A stretch of DNA of 50,866 nt from Gammaproteobacteria bacterium (lineage in GTDB: Bacteria; Pseudomonadota; Gammaproteobacteria; Steroidobacterales; Steroidobacteraceae), in NCBI GenBank assembly GCA_025358295.1, contig JANYJY010000016.1, positions 1-50,866 of the forward strand, read 5' to 3'. The translations under genes were made by a program, and so were the position numbers. A model generated the notes under the pieces. It worked only from the letters and a program-made list of their open reading frames with translations. It was not told the origin of the DNA and did no database searches. Below, one piece after another: positions 33,226 to 41,729 of this stretch; positions within the stretch are counted from its first letter, which is position 1; every line of letters begins with the position of its first letter.

Positions 33226-34713
33226 ATGGGACGCATATACACATTGCCATCTCGATGGCTGCCCACCCTGGCGCTGCTGCTAGCCGGTGCCGCCGGCCAG
33301 GCGACGACGGCTGCACACACGCTGGCTACGCCCGCTGCGCCGGCGCAGGCCGCGCCTATGCAGGCCGCGCCTATGCAGGCCGCCGAGCACCTGAGTCACG
33401 GCCGCTTCCGCGACCTCGTGGTCTACCACCCGGCCGGAACACCGGCCAGCTTCGTTCTATTCCTGTCGGGCGATGATGGCTGGAACGCCATCGCCGATAC
33501 CCTGGCGCGACAACTCGCCCAGCAAGGCGCGATGGTGGCCGGCATCGATTGGATGCGCTTCAAGGCGAACCTGGAAGCCGACGGCGATCAATGCGTGTTT
33601 CCCGACGGCGACTTGGAAAATCTCAGCCACTTCGTGCAGGCCTACTTCCACACGCCCATTTATCGGTCGCCGCTGCTGGTGGGCATCGCCTCCGGGAGCG
33701 CGATGACATACGCCATGCTGGAGCAGGCGCCGCGCAACACCTTTGCGGCAGGCCTGACCTTGGGATTTTGTCCCACCTTGCGGATGCAAAAGCCGCTGTG
33801 CAAGGGTTCCGGGTTCGAATCGGTTCCGGACGCCCACGGCGCCGGCATGGATCTTCTGCCGAACAAGGAACTCGCCAACCCCTGGCTCAACCTGCAAGGC
33901 GAGTCCGACCAAGTCTGTCCGGTAAGCGCAGCCAGACATTTCATCTCGCTGATTCGCGGTGCCGCCATGGTCGCGCTGCCGGCCGTGGGCCACGACCTCG
34001 CTTCCCCGGCCCGCTGGATGCCGCAATTCACGGCAGGATATCGCAAGCTCGCCACCCAGAATCCCACGGTGCGCATGACGCCCCCGCCGGCGGGACTCGC
34101 CGATCTGCCGGTGGTTGAAGTCCCCGCCCAACCTGTCGCCGGTTCCGACGCCTTTGCCATCATCATGTCCGGAGACGGCGGTTGGGCGGGACTCGATCAA
34201 GACGTCGCCGCCGCGCTCAGCGCAAACGGCATTCCGGTCGTGGGTTTGGATTCACTGCGTTATTACTGGACCGCGCGCACGCCGGACGGGCTGGCGGGCG
34301 ACACCGACCGTATGATTCGCTACTATCTGACCCATTTCGGCAAGCAGCGAGTGCTGCTCATCGGCTACTCCCAAGGCGCCGATGTGCTGCCGTTCGCGAT
34401 CAATCGATTGCCCGCGGTCACCCATGCGCGAGTCGCCTTGACCGCTGTGATGGGCATGTCCGAGCACGCCCTATTCGAATTCCACTTGAGCAGTTGGATG
34501 GCGGACAGCAATGCGGGACCAGAGACTCTGCCCGAGATCAATCGGATCACCGGGATGCCGGTGCTGTGCATCTATGGCGCCGAGGAGAGCGACTCTCTTT
34601 GTCCCAAACTGGACCCTCAGAAATTCCACATCGTGAAGCTCAAAGGAGGGCACCACTTCGACGGCGACTATGCCGGCTTGGCGCGGCAAATTCTCGCTGC
34701 GGCGAAGCCCTGA
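33226..34713 (+). CDS. AcvB/VirJ-like periplasmic protein with two alpha/beta-hydrolase halves
   Basis: From ATG 33226 (AAGGA five bases upstream) it has 495 residues and a signal peptide. A low-complexity segment with a 15-base tandem repeat (QAAPMQAAPMQAAEH) follows. Two related hydrolase-like halves come next: about 60-280, where the nucleophile elbow reads GIASG (153-157) with Ala where Ser is expected, and about 300-495, the VirJ domain, with an intact elbow GYSQG (380-384) and SGDGGWAGLDQDVAAAL at its start. AcvB/VirJ of Agrobacterium are linked to virulence and to hydrolysis of lysyl-phosphatidylglycerol. By analogy this could be a periplasmic lipid hydrolase; the substrate is inferred. 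Confidence 0.78.
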   Translation: MGRIYTLPSRWLPTLALLLAGAAGQATTAAHTLATPAAPAQAAPMQAAPMQAAEHLSHGRFRDLVVYHPAGTPASFVLFLSGDDGWNAIADTLARQLAQQGAMVAGIDWMRFKANLEADGDQCVFPDGDLENLSHFVQAYFHTPIYRSPLLVGIASGSAMTYAMLEQAPRNTFAAGLTLGFCPTLRMQKPLCKGSGFESVPDAHGAGMDLLPNKELANPWLNLQGESDQVCPVSAARHFISLIRGAAMVALPAVGHDLASPARWMPQFTAGYRKLATQNPTVRMTPPPAGLADLPVVEVPAQPVAGSDAFAIIMSGDGGWAGLDQDVAAALSANGIPVVGLDSLRYYWTARTPDGLAGDTDRMIRYYLTHFGKQRVLLIGYSQGADVLPFAINRLPAVTHARVALTAVMGMSEHALFEFHLSSWMADSNAGPETLPEINRITGMPVLCIYGAEESDSLCPKLDPQKFHIVKLKGGHHFDGDYAGLARQILAAAKP

Positions 34714-34849
34714 GGCAGGCCGAATGATGCGCGCCGACGGAGCCACGATGGCCGCCCGCATTGATCAACAACTTCGGGTAGACTGGGAGTGAACGAGGCC
34801 TGCCATACAGAAATGTCTGCGGGCAACCATACTCAAGGATTGTGTGCCG

Positions 34850-35410
34850 ATGAGCATCGCCAGCCCAGCCGAGCGTGACCAGCTGAACCAGCTGTTGATT
34901 CAGACTGGTCGCAACGATCAAAGGGCGTTTGCCGAACTCTACAATCGTACCTCCGCAAAACTGTTCGGCGTATGTCTGCGCATGTTGCGGGATCGCGGCG
35001 AAGCCGAAGAAGTACTGCAGGAGACCTACACGACCGTATGGCGCCGCGCCGCCGCCTTCGATGCTGCGCGGGCCAGTGCCATTACTTGGCTGATCACGCT
35101 GTCGCGCAACAAGGCGATCGATCGCCTGCGTCAGCGTCGCGAGGAAATTCTGGATGACCCGTCTGTGCTGGACGCGATCGTCGATGAACGCCCCGCACCA
35201 GCGACGGATGCCCAGACCAGCCAGGAGCATTTGCACCTGCAGAACTGCCTGGATGAGCTCGAACCGCAACAGCGTGACTCAGTCCGCGAAGCCTTTTTCA
35301 CCGGCGCTACGTATAACGAATTGGCGGTACGCTGCAAGGTGCCGCTCGGAACCATGAAAAGCTGGATCCGTCGCAGCTTGATACAACTACGGACATGCCT
35401 GGATCAATGA
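34850..35410 (+). CDS. ECF-type RNA polymerase sigma factor
   Basis: From ATG 34850 it has 186 residues; GTG 34844, closer to the AAGGA at 34835, would add two. Region 2 (FAELYNRTSAKLFGVCLRML, EEVLQETYTTVWRRA, ITWLITLSRNKAIDRLR) and region 4 (LEPQQRDSVREAFFTGATYN, VPLGTMKSWIRRSLIQLR) are both complete, and regions 1 and 3 are absent, as in group 4 sigma factors of the SigK/RpoE-like kind. The next gene, a membrane anti-sigma factor, overlaps by four bases. A photolyase and lipid-modification genes follow, so the likely signal is light or singlet-oxygen stress. Self-activation is usual, but I cannot define its promoter motif here. Confidence 0.9.
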   Translation: MSIASPAERDQLNQLLIQTGRNDQRAFAELYNRTSAKLFGVCLRMLRDRGEAEEVLQETYTTVWRRAAAFDAARASAITWLITLSRNKAIDRLRQRREEILDDPSVLDAIVDERPAPATDAQTSQEHLHLQNCLDELEPQQRDSVREAFFTGATYNELAVRCKVPLGTMKSWIRRSLIQLRTCLDQ

Positions 35411-36198
35411 ATACGACCGCTGAGGAGGCTGACGACCGTCTGCGCTACGCCGAGTACGTACTTGGCGTGCTGGACGCCGATGCGCGCGCAGCGGTGGCCC
35501 AGGAAGTCCAGAGCACCGATGAGGCGGCGGCCGCCGTTGCCCTCTGGCAGCGCCGGCTGATGCCATTGGCCGAGGAGATTGTTGAGGTTGCCCCTGCCCG
35601 GCATGTGTGGACGCGCATCCGCGATCTGCTGCCGCTGGAAAGAGCCGCCAGCCGCCAGCCGCGCAGGGAACTGTGGAACAACTTGCCGCTGTGGCATTGG
35701 ATCGGTATCGGCGCCGGCGCCGTGGCTGCCGCTTGCGTCGTGATGTTGTTGACCTACCCGCAGCAGCCATCCGCACCCACGGCGGTCGCAGCCGGCTACA
35801 TGGTAGCGGCCCTGCAGCAAGACAATGGTGTGACCGGTTGGACCGCCACCATGGATCTGCAACGCTCGCGGATGGTGGTGGTGCCCGCGACCCCCGCCGC
35901 CCTCGCGCAAGGTCGCGCTGCGGAGTTGTGGCTTATTCCGGCAGGTCAGAAACCGATCTCGGTGGGTGTCATCACACGTGACAAACCGACTACCCTGACG
36001 CTGCTCCCCGCCTTGCTGGCGCGGCTTGGCCCGACGGCCGTGCTCGCGGTGACCGTGGAACCCGCGGGCGGCTCGCCGACCGGTCAGCCCACCGGCCCAG
36101 TTATTGCCAAGGGTGCCATTAGCGGCAGCCCCGATGCGCCGGATCGCAGATCCGCGGCGTCGCACAACGACGGCCACGCCAAGCGCACCGCTGCTTAG
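35407..36198 (+). CDS. RskA-family transmembrane anti-sigma factor
   Basis: From ATG 35407, overlapping the sigma stop (ATGA), it has 263 residues; ATG 35395 is an alternative. A cytoplasmic helical part (about 1-90, DRLRYAEYVLGVLDADARAA) should bind the sigma factor. One membrane segment follows (WIGIGAGAVAAACVVMLL, about 98-118) and then a periplasmic RskA domain with GWTATMDLQRSRMVVVP and AAELWLIPAGQKPISVG. There is no zinc-binding HxxxCxxC motif, so it is not the ChrR type that senses singlet oxygen in Rhodobacter, although the downstream genes resemble a ChrR regulon. The C-terminal tail is Pro/Gly/Ala-rich. Confidence 0.85.
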   Translation: MNTTAEEADDRLRYAEYVLGVLDADARAAVAQEVQSTDEAAAAVALWQRRLMPLAEEIVEVAPARHVWTRIRDLLPLERAASRQPRRELWNNLPLWHWIGIGAGAVAAACVVMLLTYPQQPSAPTAVAAGYMVAALQQDNGVTGWTATMDLQRSRMVVVPATPAALAQGRAAELWLIPAGQKPISVGVITRDKPTTLTLLPALLARLGPTAVLAVTVEPAGGSPTGQPTGPVIAKGAISGSPDAPDRRSAASHNDGHAKRTAA

Positions 36199-36222
36199 TC
36201 CGAGCAGACCGGCGTATCGAGC

Positions 36223-37644
36223 ATGAGTACCGCGCTGGTTCTGTTTCGGCGCGATCTGCGCCTTATCGATAATCCTGCGCTTGCCGCCGCCTGCAGCGCT
36301 CATGCAGGCATCCTGCCGGTGTACATTCACACTCCCGGCGAGAATGACCCATGGCCGGCCGGAGCTGCCAGTCGCTGGTGGCTGCATCACTCGCTGACTT
36401 CCCTACAGACAGAACTGCGTCGCCTGCAAGGCAGCCTGCATTTGCGCGAGGGCGACAGCCTGTGCATCTTGCGGGATTTGATCAAGCAGAGCGGCGCGGC
36501 TACCGTGTACTGGAATCGCCGCTATGAGCCGGCGGCGATCGCCTGCGATACGAGGATCAAGGCGGCGCTGCGCGACCACGGCATCGAGGTGCAAACCTAC
36601 AATGCCGCGCTGTGGCGGGAACCATGGCAGATCGCCAACCAACAGGGCGAGCCGTATCGCGTCTTCACCCCCTATTGGCGCAATCTGCGAGCGCAGCTGG
36701 AGTCCACACCGCCGCCTGCGCCCGAGCCCTCTGAGTCTCGCTGGATCAAACTGCCCGGCAGCGTGCCCCTGCGCGCGCTGCAGCTGCTGCCGACTATCCG
36801 TTGGGACGGCGAAATGAACAAAACCTGGCGACCCGGCGAGACGGGTGCACGGCAAATGCTGGAAGCGTTCTGCCACGAGGCCCTCGGAGACTACGCGCAG
36901 GCCCGCGACCTACCGGCACGCCATGGCACCTCGAGGCTATCCCCTCACCTGCATTTCGGGGAGATATCGCCGCGGCAGATCCACTTTGCGCTGCTGCAGC
37001 ACGCCCGGCGCCTGGATGTAAGGCAGCGGCCTGACATCGAACCATACCTGCGCCAATTGGGTTGGCGCGAGTTTGCCCATCATCTGCTGTACCATTTTCC
37101 GCATACGCCTATGGAGAACTTCAACTCGCGCTTCGATGGCTTTCCTTGGCAGCCGCCTGATGATGCGCTCTTAACGCGCTGGCAACGGGGACGCACCGGT
37201 ATTCCCCTGGTCGATGCGGGCATGCGCGAACTGTGGCACACGGGCTGGATGCACAACCGCGTGCGGATGGTCGTTGCAAGCTTTCTGACCAAGAATCTTC
37301 GCCAGCACTGGCACCACGGCGCGCACTGGTTCTGGGATACCCTGGTGGACGCCAATCTAGCCAACAATACGCTGGGATGGCAGTGGGTGGCCGGCAGCGG
37401 CGCAGATGCTGCGCCTTATTTTCGCGTGTTCAACCCGGTGGCACAGGCGAAAAAATTCGATCCGCAGGGCATGTATTTGCGGCGTTGGCTACCGGAGCTG
37501 GCGCAGCTACCGCTCGATCTGCTGCATGAGCCATGGCGAGATCCTTCGCAATTGACCGGCAGAGGCTATCCGTCGCCCATGATCGACCTGGCTGAGTCGC
37601 GCAAACAGGCACTCGCCGCCTATCAGGCCTCTAAAATGCAATGA
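36223..37644 (+). CDS. phrB: Deoxyribodipyrimidine photolyase
   Basis: Repairs cyclobutane pyrimidine dimers with blue light and FAD. At 473 residues it fits a class I enzyme. The N-terminal antenna domain (about 1-130) starts ALVLFRRDLRLIDNPAL. The C-terminal FAD domain has LSPHLHFGEISPRQI, QLGWREFAHHLLYHFP, GIPLVDAGMRELWHTGWMHN and LANNTLGWQWVAGSGADAAP, the photolyase signatures. It begins 24 bases after the anti-sigma stop and is probably co-transcribed with the ECF sigma pair, so it should be induced with them. Confidence 0.95.
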   Translation: MSTALVLFRRDLRLIDNPALAAACSAHAGILPVYIHTPGENDPWPAGAASRWWLHHSLTSLQTELRRLQGSLHLREGDSLCILRDLIKQSGAATVYWNRRYEPAAIACDTRIKAALRDHGIEVQTYNAALWREPWQIANQQGEPYRVFTPYWRNLRAQLESTPPPAPEPSESRWIKLPGSVPLRALQLLPTIRWDGEMNKTWRPGETGARQMLEAFCHEALGDYAQARDLPARHGTSRLSPHLHFGEISPRQIHFALLQHARRLDVRQRPDIEPYLRQLGWREFAHHLLYHFPHTPMENFNSRFDGFPWQPPDDALLTRWQRGRTGIPLVDAGMRELWHTGWMHNRVRMVVASFLTKNLRQHWHHGAHWFWDTLVDANLANNTLGWQWVAGSGADAAPYFRVFNPVAQAKKFDPQGMYLRRWLPELAQLPLDLLHEPWRDPSQLTGRGYPSPMIDLAESRKQALAAYQASKMQ

Positions 37645-37785
37645 GTCGGGCCGCAGGGGCTCGCCCACACGGGCCGCAGCGTGCATCCGTATGAACAATT
37701 CCCCCGTATATAACTAGGTACGTGTACGGCAGAAACCTATGGCATTCACAAAACCAGTGCGAATCACCGCTCCAGAGGAGGCCAA

Positions 37786-39081
37786 GTGCGTATCGCAGTC
37801 GTAGGCTCGGGTATCGCAGGACTCGCTTCGGCTTGGCTGCTGTCGCGCAAGCATGAGGTGACTTTATTCGAGGGGAACGCTTACCTCGGCGGCCATACTC
37901 ACACGCATAATGTCGTGCAGCAGGACCGGAGTTACCGAGTCGACACTGGTTTCATCGTGCACAACCCCTTGCACTATCCACTGCTGACCGCGCTGTTCGG
38001 CGAGCTGGGCGTGGCAACGCAACCCACCACGATGAGTTTCTCGGTTCACAACGAAGCCACTGGCCTGGAGTACAACGCGGCCACGCTCGATACCCTGTTC
38101 TGCCAGCGCAAGAACCTCTGGTCGCCGCGCTTTCTCGGCATGGTGCGCGATCTGATTCGCTTCTATCGCGAGGCGCCGGCACTGCTCCAACAGCCCGACG
38201 AGACCACGTTGGGCGACTATCTGATGCAACACGGGTACGGCGCAGCCTTCCGCGATGAACATTTGGTACCCATGGCCTCGGCACTCTGGTCTTCGCCTCC
38301 GCAGCATATACTCGGTTTCCCTGTGCGCTATCTGGTGCAGTTCTTGGCCAATCACCAGATGCTGCAGATCAGCGGCCGCCCGCAATGGCGGGTCGTGAGC
38401 GGGGGTTCAGCGACCTATGTGCAGGCGCTGCGCGCGCGCTGGTCGGTACACGAGCGAATGAACTGCGCCGTGCGTTCGATCAGGCGGCATGCGGATCGCG
38501 TGGAAGTGTCAAGCAGCGCCGGTACGGAGCATTTCGACCAAGCCGTACTGGCATGCCACGGCGATCAAGCACTGGCATTGTTGGCCGACGCGGACGAGCG
38601 CGAGCGATCAATCCTGGGCGCAATCAGCTACCAAACCAACGACACCGTGCTGCATACCGATGCCAGAGTGCTGCCGGCACGGCGCAAGGCATGGGCAGCC
38701 TGGAACGCATGGCTGCCTCGCGATCCCGGCGAGTCCTGCACCGTGAGTTATTGCATGAACCTATTGCAGGGCATCGAGTCACCCGAGCCCTTTGTGGTCA
38801 CGCTGAACCGCACCAGCGCGATCGACCCGGACAAGATACTGCGGCGCATGAGCTACCAGCACCCCGTCTACACGCGCACTTCGGTTGCGGCGCAAAGACG
38901 CAAGGCCGAGATCCAGGGCCGTCGCCGCACCTGGTTCGCCGGTGCCTATTGGGGCTGGGGTTTCCATGAGGACGGCATGCGCAGCGCTCAGGAAGTGGCC
39001 GAGACTCTGGGCGGTCGTGAGCTGGCACGAATTGCACCCATGCCGGACATGCCGCGACTCGAGCGGGATGCTGCAGCGTGA
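37786..39081 (+). CDS. FAD/NAD-binding amine-oxidase-like oxidoreductase
   Basis: A protein of 431 residues from GTG 37786 with an ideal AGGAGG five bases upstream. The dinucleotide-binding motif RIAVVGSGIAGLASAWLLS is at the N-terminus, followed by E-x-x-x-x-GGH (FEGNAYLGGHTHTH) and DTGFIVHNPLHYP. This subgroup of flavin desaturase/oxidase-like proteins lies next to DUF1365 and CFA-type genes in many proteobacteria. In Rhodobacter sphaeroides a related operon serves furan fatty acid synthesis and singlet-oxygen response, with a flavoprotein acting as acyl desaturase; a similar role is inferred here. The next gene overlaps by four bases (GTGA). The 141-base gap after the photolyase suggests its own promoter. 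Confidence 0.85.
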   Translation: MRIAVVGSGIAGLASAWLLSRKHEVTLFEGNAYLGGHTHTHNVVQQDRSYRVDTGFIVHNPLHYPLLTALFGELGVATQPTTMSFSVHNEATGLEYNAATLDTLFCQRKNLWSPRFLGMVRDLIRFYREAPALLQQPDETTLGDYLMQHGYGAAFRDEHLVPMASALWSSPPQHILGFPVRYLVQFLANHQMLQISGRPQWRVVSGGSATYVQALRARWSVHERMNCAVRSIRRHADRVEVSSSAGTEHFDQAVLACHGDQALALLADADERERSILGAISYQTNDTVLHTDARVLPARRKAWAAWNAWLPRDPGESCTVSYCMNLLQGIESPEPFVVTLNRTSAIDPDKILRRMSYQHPVYTRTSVAAQRRKAEIQGRRRTWFAGAYWGWGFHEDGMRSAQEVAETLGGRELARIAPMPDMPRLERDAAA

Positions 39082-39860
39082 GCGTGCCGCCCGCCGCCGG
39101 CTTGCCGATGGCAAGCGCAATATACGAAGGCGTGGTGCGTCATCGTCGCCTCGCGCCGCGTCCGCATGCATTCGATTACCGGATGGCACAACTCTACTTG
39201 GATCTCGATGAGATCGACCGCGTCATGGCGCCGCGCTGGCTGTGGTCCATCGAGCGGCGCAACGTCGCGGTATTTCGTCGCAGCGACTATCTAGGCCCGC
39301 CCGACCTGTCCCTGTCGGACGCGGTGCGTCTGCGCGTCCAACAGGCCACGGGCAGGCGGCCCACCGGACCGATTCGTCTACTGACCCATCTGCGTTACTT
39401 CGGCCATGTGTTCAATCCGGTCAGTTTTTATTACTGCTTCGCCGAGGACGGCACGACCCTGGACTGCATCGTCGCGGAAATCACCAACACGCCTTGGCGC
39501 GAGCGCCATGCCTACGTGTTGCCGGTGGCAACCGCGCAGGTACAGGGACAGATTTACAGCTGGGTGTTCCCCAAGGCCTTTCACGTGTCGCCCTTCATGC
39601 CGATGGAGCGCAATTACGCATGGCGCTTCACGATACCGGCGCACGACCTGAACGTGCATATGGACGTGACGCGCGATGGCCGGCGCGAGTTCGACGCCAC
39701 GCTGACGCTACAGCACCGGCCATTGGATGCCGCTTCGCTGGCCCGCGTGCTATGGCGCTATCCGCTCATGACCATGCAAGTGGTGGGCGCCATTCATTGG
39801 CAGGCGCTGCGGCTCTGGCTGAAGCGCAATCCCGTATACAACCATCCGCAACCGCTTTGA
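39078..39860 (+). CDS. DUF1365 family protein
   Basis: A protein of 260 residues from GTG 39078, overlapping the flavoprotein stop. Family features: YEGVVRHRRLAPRPHAFDYR at the start, the conserved LLTHLRYFGHVFNPVSFYY (about 95-115) and FPKAFHVSPFMPME. The biochemical function is not known; the gene is nearly always between an FAD oxidoreductase and a CFA-synthase-like methyltransferase, as here, so it should take part in the same lipid modification. No membrane segment is evident. Confidence 0.88.
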   Translation: MSVPPAAGLPMASAIYEGVVRHRRLAPRPHAFDYRMAQLYLDLDEIDRVMAPRWLWSIERRNVAVFRRSDYLGPPDLSLSDAVRLRVQQATGRRPTGPIRLLTHLRYFGHVFNPVSFYYCFAEDGTTLDCIVAEITNTPWRERHAYVLPVATAQVQGQIYSWVFPKAFHVSPFMPMERNYAWRFTIPAHDLNVHMDVTRDGRREFDATLTLQHRPLDAASLARVLWRYPLMTMQVVGAIHWQALRLWLKRNPVYNHPQPL

Positions 39861-39867
39861 GATTCGC

Positions 39868-41121
39868 ATGAACGCCATCCTTAATCCTCAATCCGTTCAA
39901 TCCACTCACCCCAGAGTATCGTCATCCGCCGGGGCGCGATTCCTGCGGCGGCGGTTCGTGGCGCAACTGGCGGGAATGCGGCAAGGCCGATTGGTCCTGC
40001 AGGACGCGCTGGGCAGGGTGGAGTTCGGCACCCCGGTCGCGGACCGTCCGGAAATCGTCGTGCATCTCGACATCCTCGACATGGCCTTCTACCAGGCAGT
40101 GGCCGCGAACGGCAGCGTCGGTGCGGGCGAGGCCTATATGGAAAAACTCTGGCGCTGCGACAATCTGGTCGGTTTGATGCAGTTGCTGGTGCGCAATCGC
40201 GATTTGCTCGACGGCATGGAAACGGGCCTTGCGTATCTCGGCGGCATGCTGATGCGGACTTGGAATGCTCTGCGGCGCAATACCCGCGGCGGCAGCCGCC
40301 GCAATATCGCCGCACACTACGATCTGAGCAACGATTTCTTCGAGCTGTTTCTGTCGTCCGATCTGATGTACTCCGCGGCGATTTGGCAGGGTGCCGCTGA
40401 CACGCTGGAGGCAGCCTCGGCCCGCAAACTCGAACGCATCTGCTGCCGGCTCGACCTGCGGCCGACCGATCATGTGGTCGAGATCGGCACCGGTTGGGGC
40501 GGCTTCGCGCTGTACGCCGCGCAGCACTATGGTTGTCATGTCACCACCACCACGATCTCGCGCAAGCAGCACGCGCTGGCCGGCGAACGCATTGCCGCGG
40601 CGGGCCTCGGCGGGCAGATCACCCTGCTGCGAGACGACTATCGCGATTTACGCGGACAATTCGACAAGCTGGTATCGATCGAGATGGTCGAGGCGATCGG
40701 TGCACCCTACCTCGATACCTACTTCGACCAGGTGGGCCGGCTGCTGAAACCCGGCGGCTTGGCGCTGATCCAGGCCATCACCATTGAGGATCACCGCTAC
40801 GCGCAGGCCCTAAGGTCGGTGGATTTCATCAAGCGTCATATTTTTCCCGGCAGCTTCATCCCATCGATCAACGCGCTGCTTGCGGCCAAGACGCGCAGCT
40901 GCGACCTGGCACTGCTCCACCTGGAGGACTTCGGAGATTCCTACGCGCGAACCTTGCAGGCATGGCGGGAGCGTTTCATGGCCAGTCTCGATCAGGTACG
41001 CGCACAAGGGTTCGGCGACAGCTTCATCCGCCTGTGGGAATACTATTTAGCCTACTGCGAGGGCGGCTTTCGCGAGCGTTCGATCGGCGTCGCACAGCTG
41101 CTGCTGGCAAAACCTGGCTGA
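39868..41121 (+). CDS. Cyclopropane-fatty-acyl-phospholipid-synthase-like methyltransferase (copy 1)
   Basis: A protein of 417 residues. The N-terminal lipid-binding domain (about 1-130) includes VGAGEAYMEKLWRCDNLVGL. The SAM domain has NIAAHYDLSNDFFELFLSSD, the motif VEIGTGWGGFALYAAQHYG and later SIEMVEAIGAPYLDTYF, typical of CFA synthases, which add a methylene group from SAM to unsaturated acyl chains in phospholipid. In flavoprotein-DUF1365 clusters the product may be a methylated or furan acyl chain instead. It starts seven bases after DUF1365 and is last in the rightward operon. A second paralogue is encoded at 41730-42812 on the other strand. Confidence 0.87.
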   Translation: MNAILNPQSVQSTHPRVSSSAGARFLRRRFVAQLAGMRQGRLVLQDALGRVEFGTPVADRPEIVVHLDILDMAFYQAVAANGSVGAGEAYMEKLWRCDNLVGLMQLLVRNRDLLDGMETGLAYLGGMLMRTWNALRRNTRGGSRRNIAAHYDLSNDFFELFLSSDLMYSAAIWQGAADTLEAASARKLERICCRLDLRPTDHVVEIGTGWGGFALYAAQHYGCHVTTTTISRKQHALAGERIAAAGLGGQITLLRDDYRDLRGQFDKLVSIEMVEAIGAPYLDTYFDQVGRLLKPGGLALIQAITIEDHRYAQALRSVDFIKRHIFPGSFIPSINALLAAKTRSCDLALLHLEDFGDSYARTLQAWRERFMASLDQVRAQGFGDSFIRLWEYYLAYCEGGFRERSIGVAQLLLAKPG

Positions 41122-41157
41122 CCGCAGCCGGCGAGCGAGTACCGCTACACTGAAGCT

Positions 41158-41706
41158 TTACGGACTGGCCTCCGGCCATTGCTGCGGCACTTTGCGCAGA
41201 TCCTGGATCGAATAGCCGAGCCCCCGCACGCGTTCCACCAATGTGTCGTACTCAGCCTGCGAGATGCTCGGTGTTCGCGCCATGATCCATACGTAGTCGC
41301 GCTTGTTGCGCGCGATAATTGTCTCGCGGTAGTCATCGTCCAGGTACGCCACGATGTATTCAGCCCTGATCGGCCAGATGAACTGCATGCCCCACACGGC
41401 ATTGCCGCTATCGGGCTCCACGGTTCCGACGGGATGCATTATCTTGAGCGCGGCGTCGAATCCGCCGTTGCGATAGCGAAAAGTCGTGCGGATTCGTCCA
41501 TCGGCTTGCAGCTCGTATGACTCGATCGCGTTATAGGCATTCTTTTCCAGGAAGGTCGGGATCGATGCAATCACGTACCAAGGGCCCATGAAACGCTGCA
41601 AATCCACGTGTTTTGCGCGTTGGATGGGCTGCACACTGCGCACGCAGCCGCTCGCCAGGACGCAGGCGACGAGGCCGCACAAGGCGAGGGTACGCGACAG
41701 CGGCAT
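41158..41706 (-). CDS. Lipocalin-family outer-membrane lipoprotein (Blc-like)
   Basis: A protein of 182 residues from ATG 41706 with a lipoprotein signal ending in LASGC. Lipocalin motifs: the G-x-W first strand in LQRFMGPWYVIASIPTFLEK, and further on YIVAYLDDDYRETIIARNKR with YVWIMARTP, as in bacterial lipocalin Blc, which binds lysophospholipids and fatty acids. It starts 23 bases after the CFA-like gene on the same strand. A role in carrying or storing damaged or modified membrane lipids fits its neighbours. Confidence 0.9.
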   Translation of the reverse strand: MPLSRTLALCGLVACVLASGCVRSVQPIQRAKHVDLQRFMGPWYVIASIPTFLEKNAYNAIESYELQADGRIRTTFRYRNGGFDAALKIMHPVGTVEPDSGNAVWGMQFIWPIRAEYIVAYLDDDYRETIIARNKRDYVWIMARTPSISQAEYDTLVERVRGLGYSIQDLRKVPQQWPEASP

Positions 41707-41729
41707 GCCGTCTCTGGTGGAGGCGACGG

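Noticed and set aside
34714-34805. Inverted pair GGCAGGCC / GGCCTGCC before the sigma factor gene
   Set aside because: Eight-base arms about 75 bases apart in GC-rich DNA with no T tract are expected by chance.
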